A program made the position numbers and the translations under genes. The notes below the pieces were generated by a model. The model was not told the origin of the DNA and did not search any database. It saw only the letters and a list, made by a program, of their open reading frames with translations. Positions 14,361 through 28,800 of a DNA stretch of 64,000 bases are shown in pieces. The stretch's first letter is position 1. Each line of letters starts with the position of its first letter. Origin of the DNA: Semisulcospira habei (taxonomy: Eukaryota; Mollusca; Gastropoda; Semisulcospiridae); the NCBI GenBank assembly GCA_036245525.1, contig BTPG01000006.1:90011504-90075503 (forward strand), given 5' to 3'.

Positions 14361-16266
14361 GTCATTCTAAATTCTCTCTATACAGGATGACGTCTTTTCT
14401 TTCTGGTGTTCTTTTCTGTTCTACGTTTGTTTCCATGTCACCTGAGGAAGGATCTTTGATCCGAAACGTCGTTATTTGTTTCTATTTTAAAGGGTTTTCT
14501 ACCACTATCTTCTGTTTTTCTTTTATGTTTGTCTACAGTTGTGCTGCCCCAATCGAAATACATGTAGAATGAAAGAATACGCGTATAGACTAGTAGGGCG
14601 CCTGTAATATGAGCTGCACAACACATCTGTTTACCTTACGTCAGGGACAAACCAGCGTATGAATGAGGGGATTCTGATACCAGTTCCAATGCAATAGCAG
14701 TTCTAATGTTGGGATCATTTCGTTGATCAGTGTGTGTGTGTGCGTGTGTGTGTGCGTGTGTGTGTGTGCCACGGTGCCTGCGTACACGTGTGCATGTCGC
14801 TGTGTCATGCTTTTAAAGAATGGCTGGAAGAGGTAAGGGTTTGCGATTAAAATGTGGGCAAGTGCAATCGAAACAGCAGTTCAGTGATGCGTCTTTTCTG
14901 TTACGATCATGAGAGGCAACACATAAAATGCCCACCTTTGCCTAGATGTATTTCGAAGTTTAATTCTAGACTATGTCAGTAGTGAACTGAGCTATCTATG
15001 ATCCTAATAAAAAATATACTACTATGGCAGATCATAGCAGAATATAACATCCTGATAGACGACACAATCCAAGAGTCAGACACAAAAAGAACTAACCACA
15101 CATTTGTTGTCGTTAAAAACAGTACTATTACTGTGCTAAAAGGCATTTAACCCTTTTACAAATATCGCAAGTGGTGGGCCAACGGCCGAGCAGACCGTCC
15201 AGTAAGCCCAAACAGCCATATGCATGAGACAACGTTCATGACGATCTAAGTCAGGAGGACATTAAACTATGGTGTGTTTGATATTCAGTGTGTACAGTAT
15301 CGTAGATTGTAAACATTTTCCCATCAAATCAGCTGTGTACGCTATTTGGGCATTAGAAAACACACATGCATGCATGCACGCATGCACATACACACACGCA
15401 CACAAACACAACCACCAGGGACGGAACAGTTACCTCAGGGGTGGTTCCAACTATTTGTTTGGGACCTTCAACGTGGCACAAAAGGCCTCCTGACGCTACA
15501 TCTTGCTTCCAATGGCCGAAAACTTTCACCAGTCACCGAAATATCAAACAACAAAGGGGGGGGGGGGGGGGTATCCAACGTTTTGTTTGGGACCTTCAAC
15601 CTGGCACAAAAGGCCTCCCAACGCTACACCTTGCTTCCATGGTCAAAAACTTTCACCAGTCGCCGAAATATCAAACAACAAAAAGGAGAGGGCGGGGGTG
15701 GGGGGGGGGGGGGGGGGGGGACGTGTTTCGGGACTCTCACTGCTCGTCAAAATATACCCAGTGCAGGGGGGTGGGGGGGGGGGGGGGCAGGGGGGAGAGG
15801 TGTCCAAAACTCCCTATAAAGGGACTTTGTTATAGCGTTTTAAAAAATATTAAACAACAACAAAAAATTAACTTTGGATTGCTTTCCTGTGGTCTGAAAA
15901 ACGTCTTTTCTCTCAGTGTTACTACTCACATGACCAGTAAACCTCAATCCGCTTGCAGGCGCCATGTTTCAAACTAACACGTACATTCCTTGCGAACACT
16001 CATAACATGCTTGACCATTGTTTTGTGTCATCAGCCCATGCACTGACTTGGTGGTAGTGCGAACAATCCAGATAGCTTAATATTTCAATGTTATTTCCAG
16101 TTCAAGTGTTTACTGCGAAGAGGTCGGTGTGGCTTGAGGCGATGTGAGGAGAAGGGGGTGGGTGGGGGGGGGGGGGGGGGGAGAGAAACTACACGACTAC
16201 ATCATTGTGTGTATCTGTATGTGGTGTGTGTGTGTGTGTGTGTGTGTGTGGGGGGGGGGGGTGTCT

Positions 16267-16329
<63 letters not shown>

Positions 16330-16334
16330 AGTGA

Positions 16335-16398
<64 letters not shown>

Positions 16399-16748
16399 TG
16401 GTTGGTTGTACATTGCTTAACGTCCTGACAGCAACAAGACTTTCTCAGGACGTGCCGGCACTGCTTGTGAAAAAAAAACAACTAAACAGAATACTGAATG
16501 TATGTCGCCAGCCGTTCTAATACGCTAAATAAACCTAGCCCATTTAGCAACACACATCCAATAGCAAGAGCTACAGACAGCGCAGACAGTAGGGAAAGTT
16601 TAAAAAAGGAAAATGCAGGTGAATGGACCAAGGGTAGACAGAAACACATGCCCCAGAATAGAGGGGGAAACCCACCATGTGGGGCTGACAAGGGTGACCC
16701 TGGGAACTAAAAAGTAGTTAACCCCACCCAAGTCCCCCAGGGCAGAAT

Positions 16749-16783
<35 letters not shown>

Positions 16784-19654
16784 GTTGGTTGTACATTGCT
16801 TAAGACTCCCAAGACTTGGGTTTCGCCAGAAAGAAGAACAAAGACTGGTTTGACGAAAACGATGTAGAGATCCAGGAACACCTAGCAAAAAAAAGAGCCG
16901 CCCATCAGGCCCACCTAGCCCAGCCTTCCTGCCCTGTGAAGAAGTCTGCCTTCCGCCTCGTCTGCAGCAGTCTCCAGCGCAAGCTCAGAGATCTCCAGAA
17001 TGAGTGGTGGACCAGACTTGCACAGAGGACCCAGCTTTGTGCTGACAATGGTGACTACAGGGGCTTCTACGAAGCACTGAAAGCAGTGTATGGCCCCAGG
17101 CACCTGGTACAAAGTCCCCTGCGAAGCGCGAATGGCCAGGCACTCCTCACAGATAATACCTCCATCTTGAACCGCTGGTCGGAATACTTTCAGAGCCTCT
17201 TCAGCGCTGAGCGCACTGTTCAAGAAGCAGTCGTCCTACAAATCCCACACCTCCCAGTAAAGGTTGAATTGGACGAACCGCCCACCGCTGAAGAGACCCT
17301 CACAGCCATCCACCAGCTCAAGAGTGGCAAAGCAGCAGGCATTGATGGAATACCGCCAGAGATCTGGAAACATGGAGGCACAGCACTGCACAACAAGCTC
17401 CATGACCTCTTTCTCTGCTGCTGGGAGGAAGGAACACTACCAAAAGATCTCCGTGACGCAGTCGTTATCACCCTGTACAAGAACAAAGGCGAGAAGTCTG
17501 ACTGTTCCAACTATCGGGGAATTACCCTGCTGTCCATTGCTGGGAAAATCCTTGCAAGGCTGCTCCTGAATCGGCTGGTACCTGCCATCGCTGAAGACCA
17601 ACTCCCAGAGGGCCAGTGTGGCTTCAGAGCAAACAGGAGCACCACCGATATGGTCTTTGTGCTGAGACAGCTACAGGAGAAGTGCCGCGAGCAGAACAAA
17701 GGGCTGTACGTAACATTTGTCGACCTAACAAAAGCGTTCGACACTGTGAGCAGGCAAGGCATGTGGCAGATCCTGGAGCGACTTGGCTGTCCCCCAAAGT
17801 TCCTCAACATGATTGTCCAGCTACACGAGGACCAGCAAGGCCAGGTCAGACTCAACAATGACCTCTCAGAACCATTCCCTATTCTCAACGGCGTAAAGCA
17901 GGGCTGCGTGCTGGCACCGACCCTCTTCACCATCTTTTTTAGCATGATGTTGAAGCAGGCCACAGTGGACCTCGATGATGACGATGCAGTGTACATCAGG
18001 TATCGTCTCGATGGCAGCCTGTTCAACCTCAGACGACTGCAGGCCCACACGAAAACCCTAGACCAACTGATTCGTGAGCTGCTTTTTGCTGATGATGCTG
18101 CCCTCGTTGCACACACAGAGAGAGCCCTGCAGCGCATCACGTCTTGCTTCGCAGATGCTGCCCAGCTCTTTGGACTCGAGGTCAGTCTGAAAAAGACAGA
18201 GGTCCTCCATCAGCCGGCACCCAAGACAGTGTATCGCCCTCCTCACATCACCATTGGCGAGTCTGAACTAAAGTCAGTGCACCAGTTTACTTACCTTGGC
18301 TGCATTATCACGTCGGACGCCAAGCTGGACAAGGAGCTTGACAGCAGGCTGGCAAAAGCAAACAGCTTTTTCGGGCGTCTATATAAGCGGGTGTGGCACA
18401 ATCAACAGCTGAAAACAGGCACCAAGATCAGCGTGTACAGAGCTGTGGTCCTCACCACCCTACTGTATGGTTCCGAGTCCTGGGCCCTCTACCGCAACCA
18501 ACTACGACTCCTCGAACGCTTCCACCAGCGCTGCCTGCGTACCATCCTGGGCATTCACTGGAGTGACTATGTCACCAACGTCGAGGTCCTTGAACAGGCT
18601 GAAACTGTGAGCATCGAGGCTTTGCTGCTGCGGACACAGCTCCGCTGGGCGGGGCATGTCTCCAGGATGGAGGATCATCGCCTACCAAAGATCACCCTGT
18701 TCGGCGAGCTTGCTACTGGACACCGTGACAGAGGGGCACCAAAGAAGAGATACAAAGACTGTCTCAAGAAGTCACTTAGTGCCTGCCAAATCGACCACCA
18801 CCAGTGGTCTTCGCTTGCTGCGGACCGTGACACCTGGCGCTCCACCATTTACAAGGCAGCTGTCTCCTTTGAGGACTCTCGCAGAGCTAGCCTTAAGGAC
18901 AAGAGGCTCAGGAGAAAAAACAGAGATGCCGCAGCTCAGAACCCTGACCAGACCTTCCCCTGCAGCCACTGCGGTCGAACCTGCCTGTCTCGGATTGGCC
19001 TCCGCAGCCACGAACAAGCCTGCAGACGTCGTGGGCAACTCCTATAAAATCTTCGTTCGCGAAGTCAAGCCAAGAGACATTGCTTAACATCCCAACAGCA
19101 ACAAGACTTTCTCAGGATGCGCCTGCGCTGCTTGTGAAAAAAAAATAAACAGAATATTGAATGTATGTCACCAGTCAGTCTAATACGCTAAATAAAACCA
19201 AGGCCATTTAGCAACACACATCCAATATCAAAAGCTACACGCAGTGCAGACAGTAGGGAGAGTTTAAAAAAGGAAAATAGAGATGAATGGACCAAGGGTA
19301 GACAGAAACACATGCCCCAGAATATTTGGGAAAACCCACCCATGGGGCTGACCAGGGTGACCCTGGGAACTAAAAAGTAGGTAACCCCACCCAAGTCCCC
19401 CAGGGCAGACCCAGGTGAGGGGGGGGGGGAGAGAGAGAGAGAGAGGAGGAGGAGGATGAAACGTTTTTATTCAGGATAAAAAAAATTAGGTACAGTAATG
19501 CCTATCTTCCAATCTGTCATGCTACTCTACACATATAAAAATACATCAGATGATACAGCAAAAGATAAAACATATATAAGTAAAAAGACCCATCCCATAC
19601 CCCTCCCCCACCCCCCCCCCCCACCCCCACCCTAAAAAATAAATAAATAAATAA

Positions 19655-19701
<47 letters not shown>

Positions 19702-19796
19702 CAATGAATCAATAAAACTTTATTTTACAATGATTAAGGCATTGACATGTCATTGATATAGCCATTTTACAAACCTGCTGGAGGGAGGGAGAGAGA

Positions 19797-19883
<87 letters not shown>

Positions 19884-22800
19884 TCGGAACCATGGAACAG
19901 TTAACTTATCAGTTTGAGTGGACAATTGTACATATTATGACCTTGACCTTAATTATAAAGGGTACCTATATTATAATGTTCCTGATAATCTCAACTCAAC
20001 AAAATATGATTCAATAGTAACTTAGTAAGATATCCTACAGGTGTTGTGAGCAAATATTTCTAAAATCAGAGCAAATGTTTGGCCCCTATTGTAAGACAGA
20101 ATATTCTTACGAACTCTTTGAAACTGCGACCTTGACCTTTGTGAAGGGCACGTCTAATCGTTTATCAACTATTCATAGCAATTCCTTACATGTTATCACT
20201 TTTAGTAAGATTTTTAACACATTTTTAAAAAATACGTTGTTTTTTAACAAAGTAAAACTTTAGGTGACCTTGACCTTTAAATAACACCTTTCAAGGTCAC
20301 CAGTGGAAATAATTGAATCGTTTACGTTTCCACTGATGATATATTATAACATTGGTATATATGTTTTCATCACACAGGCATGGGAATTGCCCAAACAAAA
20401 ATCATCTGAAACGGGGCCTTCAACCTGATACAAAAGGCCTCCACCACGCTAGATCTTCTTTCCGTCAGGGCCAAAAAATCAAACAGTTTGGGGGGGGGGG
20501 GGGGGGGCGGGTGAAGGGGGGGGGGTGGGCAATGGACCTTGCTTACTTCTGGGTGCCGGAAAATCAAACGGGTTGGGGGGGGGGGGGGGAAGGGGGGGTA
20601 GGTGGCAGTCCATGCTTGCTTCTCGGCGCCGAAAAATCACAGTGGGGGGAGGGGAGGGGGGGGAGTGGGGGGGGGGAGGGGGGGATGGAGGGGGGGTAGG
20701 CGGCGGTCCTTGCTTGCTTCTCGGCGCCGAAAAATCAGTGTGGGGGCTGTGGGGGGGGGGGGGGGGTAGGCGGCGGTCCTTGCTTGCTTCTCGGTGCCGA
20801 AAAATCAAACAGTGGGGGGGCTGTGTTTGGAATATAACCGGTGCTTTCCTTCTTTTGCTACCCACAATGGTTTTTCGCGGAAACGTCTTTTTTTTAGCTG
20901 ATGATTTCTTTTTCCCGCGGAAAATTCCCGTGCCTGATCACAGTATGTCAAAGATTGGACACCTATTCTTCTGGCAAGAAGGCTATTTTGCAGATAATGA
21001 AGGCCAAAAAGATGGCGCCACGATGTCACCATTTTGCTTTTTAGACATTGAATGATTGTAAATGGTCGGTAAATGTATTCTGTTTCCAAAGATACTATTC
21101 ATTTAGTTATGTGTGCTTTTTTACGGGAACTGCATCATTAACACCAACCCTACTACCCCAAAAGCAAAATATGACCTATATTCGATATTTATTTTTAGCA
21201 AACACCTAAGTAAGGTTCGTGTTTGTAGGTGAAAAGCCTCCGAAAAAAATGTGGTCTCCCCGCAGGTGGGGGGTGGTAGTAAGGGGCGAGAGCGTTCAAG
21301 TCCTATCTGACGGCCTAGCATGCTAGAGTAAAGAGGCGTTGCACATTTTGATTATTAGGGCAAGAATGCCCCTACAAAAACATAGTAATATAAGATGGGT
21401 CGCGGTGGAGCTTTTACAGCTCATATAGAATAGACTTTGGTAACGTGCATTCGGGAAAATTGCCAATACAATGTCTACGTCTTTAATAAACATACCTCTG
21501 TTTTGGTTTAAATATTTAAACTTTCATAGCTTGTCCGATACTCTACGGCAAAAAGTGAGAATAAGACTCATAAAAGAAAGAACATCAATGGGTGCATTTT
21601 ATCATTGATTCAAATATAGAAAGAAAAAAGTAACTTTGGTTAATATTGTCTTTAAGTTTAAAATAAATGCAAAAAAATTCATACTAAGGACAGCAACTCT
21701 GCATGAATTTATGAAGCATACTCTCTTCCACCTGATGTTATACATGCCACCCAAAAATACCACCAAAGCTTATCTAGATCAATTTTTTCACAGGCTATCT
21801 TGAAACTAAAAATTAAAGATATGACACCACTCACATTTGCCGACTAATTTGAGGGAGTCCTAAAAAGCCTTGATGATGACACAGTGATGATGACGATTAT
21901 CTCCCTCTGTGTGTTACAATTTTCACCAACATAAAGTAAACCAAAATCATGCTGAAAAATAGCTAAATAAAATATTTCCACAAAAAAAGAAAACTTACAG
22001 TTTAACTACACAACTGGTGAATAGTAAAAAAAAAAAAACTTATGTGAAAAGCAGCTGTACATATCTAGCCCAAAGGTCGCCTCTAATTAACACACAATGC
22101 TCATTAAAGTAAAAGTGACCCAACTGCAAAAGACATAGATCCTCATGAGCCCCTGCGACAGCAGGGGCTCATGAGGATCTATGCCTTTTGCTTACACCTA
22201 TTCTGCATTCATACTCCTGGGACTCTTTGGTGAGGAGTTACCAATAACAAAGCTTTCAGAAACACAATCTGCATCGAGTGACAGTCAAGAGGTAGATTTA
22301 GGACTTCAGGCATGTGCTTTGTTTCTATCTAGAACAAAATACACTTGTCCCTGCCACGTCTGGTTATAGGAAACTATTTAGATGGAATGCTCAATAAACT
22401 CTGGAGGTAACCTGTACAAAGTGATCCTGCTAAAACAATTATTCCTTGATCTTAGGATAAACATACCTGTCTTATTTTAAACATAAAACATTCATAAATT
22501 GACCACTGCATTCTACATTAAAGTAATAGTACAATTATTCCACAAAATTAAAACATCAAACAAATATTAAAATTGACTGAAATGCAAAAAGAAAGTGACC
22601 AAATATTAGACCACTGTGAACTTATGAGAACACTGCTGAAAATCTAAGGGACACTACTCTCTATTAACACTTTGCGAATCGGTAGTAGTTTTTGTCACAA
22701 CTCTAAAACCACTATGGACATGCAACGGGTTAAGTTTAATAGCTAACTCCCTGAAGCAACAAGTACGTGTATGCAGCTTGATCACACATGATACTAAATC

Positions 22801-25800
22801 CATACAGGAAAATGTTTTTGTTTTTATAACAAATAGATGTTGTCAGAGGAAGGGTACATTTTGGGTCACTGTTGTGGTGTGAAGACTTCAGGTGACAAAT
22901 CGAGGATCAGGCAAAAAAAATGTGACAAATTTTGCTTAACTCATTTAGCCCCAACATCCTACAGTGGGAGATAGATGGACCATGATAATTCAAGGTTAGT
23001 GTCAGATTCCAGGCACCAAGCTAATCTGGCACTATCCTTGAATTACCAAGGTCGATCTATCTCCCGTAACTGCATCATAGTTGTTAGGTGATGCCACCAA
23101 AATCTGGGAAAAGCGGCCATGGGGTTAAACGGGCTAACCTTTTGTTTGTCGGTAGCAGGTTTTTGCCTATATAGGAATCATCATGACAAAACCGCTACTG
23201 ACACATAAAGAGTTAAAGCGATGTGCTCCACAGCGGGATGTAATTGCTAAAATTTGCTGATATGAGTTTTAATGTTGTCTTTTCTACCCTTCTTTTCTGA
23301 ATCCATGTGAGTAGAGGTTTTCCACTGATCATGCGAAATAGAAGAGCTCTTCTATGTACTAACCCTTTATGTTTAGGTCCCGTTAACCCTATGTGCACAC
23401 AGCCACCAGTACTGTTTATGATGGCAGCATGAACAAAGGGGTTAAAAATGGATAAATACTGATTAACTCTTTGGCACACAAGTTTACAAAATACAAGCAC
23501 TTACCGTTGCCATTTCTGTGTAGCATATTTCAGGAAAGTCAACGCTGGAAAAAAATAAAAGAAAATCGTTACACCCAACGAAGTTGCCTATTATTGCATT
23601 TGAATTTTGTTATATTTGACGTTGTAAGTGAAGTTAACTGTATTTTTTTACTGCAGGAGAGAAACTTACCAGAGTAGGGATGGAAACGTCAGATGTGGAT
23701 GGAGGCGTTCGTAAACCATGCAGTACAGTTGAGGCACACCAGCCGGCCTGAAAATACAGACAAGGGGAAACATTAACACCACACATGAAAACTTACACTT
23801 AAAAATACACTATCATTTCACTGCTGAGAAAACTTGAACACCACCCAAATGCAAAAGGTATAAATCCTCATGAGCCCCCGCAAATGTGGGGGCTCATGAG
23901 GATCTATGCCTTTTGCTGAAACCACTTTGTATGTGTGTTCCTTTGACAGCTGAGGATCTGAGACGAAGTTATGTGATTTTGAAAACACAAATCTGTGTCC
24001 ACTGGCAGGCGGACACATTCACTTTTTGGGGCGCACTAAATGGGAAGATGAACAGGACACAATATTTGAAGGACAGTACAGCATAGAAGTGGAGTGTGTG
24101 TATACTATTATTTCTAGACAAGCTGAACGTCTCACATTCTCAAACTGTTTGAATCAGTCACCTTGAGCTTCATTCTTGGTGACTATAAATCAAACAGTTT
24201 GAGAATGGGACAATTCTATGTTTCATAGAATCTTTTGCAACATGAATCCAGTCACCAAAAATCAAACAAAGCAGACAACAGTTTTGCTTCAGCCTGTTTG
24301 GCGGCTGCACCGGTCTCAGTCGCTAAACGCTGATTCTGTTCAGTTTCACTGCTTTGTAGAGCAAACATTGTAAACGTTGGATATCTACAGCAGTGATGAT
24401 GAATCATAAAGGCTTGTCTGTTTCACCTTCAGATGTTTTTATCACTTTCATGAGGAGCGCGATGTCATTGATTGTAGTGTAGAGTAAGCTGTGGTTGTCA
24501 GGCATGGGAATTGTCCAAGCAAAAATCAGCTGAAAGTAGGAGGGGGGGGGGGGGGGGGCGCCTTCGGCCTGATACAAAAGGCCTTGTTTCCAGGGGCCGA
24601 AAAATCAAACGACGGGGGGGTAGGCGCTAGACCTTCAAGGGTCCGGAAAATCAAACGACAGGGGGAGGGGGGGGGGGGGGGGGGGGTAGACGCTAGACCT
24701 TCAAGGGTCCGGTAAATCAAACGACGGAGGGGGGGAGGGGGGGGGGGGGGGGGGGGGGGCAACACCTTGCTCCATGTTAATTGAACACAGTGCGCTCATG
24801 CCCACCTAAGTTTACTGCACAGCGCACGCCACGCTCTGGCTGTGGGCCAAGGACAATTCCCATGCCTGTCTTGTCTGCTTTGCTATTATTAGATGGCGGC
24901 AACAGAAATAGGATCCGACGATTTTTCTTTTTTCCCGAGGAATGTGAAATTATTTTCAGCGGAAAACTGCGGATCCGAGGACAATTCCCATGCCTGGGTT
25001 GTTTTGACGCATAGAGGGCTACTATGGTTCCCAGGAAGCACCGCATGGTAAGACTAGAAAGTATGGTGTGGGGTTAGTTGCTATGTAACAGTGGTCCTGA
25101 AAGGTTCTATAGCAATTAGCTGCATGGTATTACTGGTATATGGTATGGCAACTTTCCAATACACCATCAATACAGCAAACTCAACAAAAAAAAAAAAAAT
25201 CATTCTATCGTATGAAAATGACTTTCTAATGTCAAAAAGTTACGAACATGGTACTGACAGTGAAAATTAATTGATTTTAATTCAGTAAACAGGGTGGAAT
25301 TTTCCGTGGGCGTGGCTTGGTATGTATACATAGGATGGCCATGGGAGTGAACTTGGAAGAGTTAATTAAGGCATTACTATCTGAATCTGTGCCTGTAAGA
25401 TTTTCTTTACTGTTATGCAGCTGTATTCAAGGTTAGTGCCAGACTAGTTTGGAGCTTCATTTCATTTGGTTTCTCCAATATGCATTTGAATTTCTTTTTT
25501 TACTATATGCAAAAATATATTTTAATTTCGAAAAACACAGATATTTCATAAGGAAGACATAGACTTAAATGATTCCCACATTTAGTATCACCCAAATATA
25601 TGTAAATACAGCTCAGCCTCATTAACCCATTACATCCTGAGGCTGAATTGTTTTCAAAATTTGCTTTTGTCCTATAATAATAATAATGAGTATTTATATA
25701 GAACTTAATCTGAATCAAAAGCTCTAAGCGCTTTACAATCTGTACACAAAAATAAAATGACATATGCACATAACAAACAAAACACAATACCCAAACACAC

Positions 25801-28800
25801 CACTTTTACAATGAACTAAACAACAATGCATACATAATATGTTCTGATTAACATTCAGTCTAAAACAAGGAGGATTACAGAACTACAACTAAGGCGTCAA
25901 ACACTGGCAGTTATTCAAAGTAAAGCTTGAAGAGGTGAGTTTTCAACGACCTCTTGAAGTCAGAGACAGACTCACTGTTTCTGACCTCAAGAGAAGTGTA
26001 TTCCATAACACTGGGGCTTGATAAACAAAAGTGCGCTGACCAAATGTTATAGTTTGTACAGAAGGTACACACAACTTCCGTTTATCAGAAGAGGAGCAGA
26101 GCTCACGAGAGGGTGTATATACGTGCAGCAAAGAGGACAAGTATTCTGGGCTGGTGCCTGAAAGGGAGTTAAAACAGACTGACATAACCTTGTATTGAAT
26201 ACGTGAGGACACAGGTAGCCAGTGAAGGGACTTCAAGATGGGTGTGACATGCTCAGTCTTACGGACTCTCACAACAAGCCGGGCTGCATTGTTCTGAATC
26301 TTTCGGAGGTGATCAATGAGATACTGAGGGCAGCCACAAATCAAAGAGTTACAGTACAGATTAGGAGAAAGATTAACCCTTTTAGTTCAAGGGTGGTGTC
26401 AGATGCCAAGCTATTCAGGCACCAGCCTTGAACTATTATAGTCAAATTTATTCCTTGTGATAATGTATCAGGATGAAAAGGGTTAAGCTACAATACTGAT
26501 GGGAGTCATAGTTAGACTGCCTTGTCGGCGTTCACTTTAACATGGCGCTAAATTTACATATGCGTGTGAAGAAAAAACATCAGTAAGCGAAGACTTCAAG
26601 TCGCCGTCAGCCTTAGCTGGCCCATGCACAGCTGTGCGCAGGCCAGTTAAGGATGACGTCAGCCAGAAGACATTTTGCTCATTAGGTACTGACTTGGGCA
26701 GCACAGATCCAACTACGTTATACCACTTACACCCAATTTCGCAATATTCGGATGAAAATGAATGACAACTTTGACACCACAGCCACGCATAGCCCTCACC
26801 AATGACGATTGTCGCAGGTGGACAGATGCACAAGGTACTTGTACATCAAGCCAATAACACCTTGCCTGTTCAAGCATTCAGCCAGGTACCTACGAACATC
26901 CTCTTTCTCTGTCTCCGACAATGGTCGTTCACTGCTTACACCTGCAAGTCAACAAAAACAACAGAGACCAGTAACGATCAAACAAACATAATTATTATTC
27001 TAATGCACTCTTTGTTTTTCGCTTGCCCTTGACTAAAACTGACACCTTTTCCACTAAGGAATTTTTCACTGATACTGTATATTTGTTGAATATTTCTTGT
27101 GTGTGCGTCATATTCTATGACAGAAGGCCAATGTGCCAAGCTCATCTGACACTATCATTGAGCTATCATGCCTTAACGGTTTTAAATCAATCTCCAGTGC
27201 AATGCAATTTAATCGAGACCAAATAGGTGACTGCCAAGCACGCACAATGACAAAGAAATACACAACAAAGAGAAAAAAAACACTTTTCAAAGTGGTGTCG
27301 TCAAGAGGCACAGATCCTCATGAGCCCCTGCACCTACGGGGGCTCATGAGGATCTATACCTCTTGCAGTGGCATTCAAATTTTCCTGGCACTGAACGGAT
27401 TAAACTGAGAGGAGTAAGGTCATGTACTGCCGTACCTGCAGGTAGCATGGTGTCCACCTGTATCTGTAATGTGGAGTTACAGGTGTCCTGGGTTTGGGTG
27501 TCCTCTTCATCAGGTATTGGTCCACTGCCCGGAAAAAAAACGTGTATTAATCCATTAAATAATAATACCAGTTATTATATAGGCGCTTTACCCAATTCTG
27601 CGAATCAGCTCAAAGCACTGCGAACTGAACCCAACAGGCACGCTCATGTGACACACATGCATTCACTCTGAAGACAAACAAAGTACAAGACAAATACCGG
27701 ACATTCATGCAGTGCGAAGGGTCAGCTCAGCTACTGAGGTTACGAAAATGTTGATCACTTGTATTTCAAATTTATACAGTGGCCTGAAACTGGCACCGAA
27801 GTGAAGTGACATTACATCCTGAGGCTGATTTTTTTTTTACAAATTTACTTATTGTCCCATAAAGGCTAAATTACAGATTAGGAAGTAGATAAACTATTTT
27901 AGTTCACGGGTGGTGCCAGAATAGCTTGGCGCCTCAGGCGCCAAGCTATTCTGGCACCACCCTTGAAGTATCATAGTCAAACTGATTGCAAGCAGTAGTG
28001 TATCAGGATGAAAAGGGTTAATGGTAATCCTCTAGCTGTAGGTAACACTTTTTGTTGCGTTCATTCCAGCAGCAATCACCTCAAGAAAAAGCTCTACCTA
28101 CAGACAATGGGTTAACTCACTGTGCCCTCTAGTCAAACCCATTGAAACAGACGATTTCTGGAAATCAGAAGTAGGTCGAAACTGCATCTGTTCTGACGAA
28201 AACAGTGGCCTACAAGCCTGGACAAACACGTGATATCGCATGTTCGCCCGGGCTTTTAATCTCCTGTTCTCGTCAAAACACATGCAATTTCGAACTGAAG
28301 GAAAAAAAAGACTCCCGACAATGTCTACTTTTGGCAGTTCTACATTGTAGACTACATTACATGTGTATGACTTCATGAGGTAAGATGATGATAGTTCATG
28401 TATGGTGCCAGAGCAGCTTCGAACCTAGATACAGCCATCTATAACACAGCCAGTGTAATACAAATTCCAATGCTTTTTTACTTCTTTAGCCATATCACAC
28501 TGACAACACATACCATCACTCAATATCATCTTGATAAAATGGTAACTCTTCATAAAGAAAACTATACTCTTAACTCTTTGTGTGTCAGTAGCGGTTGTGG
28601 TCGTGATGATTCTTACAGGAATCATCATGACTAAAACCGCTACCGACACGCAAAGGGTTAACTGAACATACGTGAGAGTGGAAGGAAGAAAGTTCTTGAG
28701 AAGTTTCTGGAAATCCACGTTTTCCTCCTCTTTTTGTGTTTTGCGGACACGGGCTGACCTCCTCTTGACCCCCAAATCCTCTAGAAAGCTAGTGTCCTCG

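Larger units (their letters stand above)
12250..14600 (+). mobile_element. Penelope-like element (PLE), 5'-truncated
   Basis: It contains the intact RT/GIY-YIG frame, then a 3' region with (TG)n at 14110-14178, a poly-T run at 14309-14358 and a hammerhead-like motif at 14437-14478. The right boundary is not clear. I see no target duplication. Confidence 0.75.

Noticed and set aside
16134..16481. Several open frames in the (GT)n/(GA)n region
   Set aside because: They are translations of simple repeats (Cys-Val, Arg-Glu, Ser-Leu strings).
20352..20865. Gly- and Pro-rich open frames
   Set aside because: They are produced by G-runs inside the hAT-like MITE.
28098..28376. Minus-strand open frame of 92 codons with a good-looking acceptor near 28298, considered as a CABIN1 exon
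   Set aside because: It cannot be joined in phase between exons h and i without meeting a stop, and the residues do not resemble cabin-1. Exons h and i join directly in frame.
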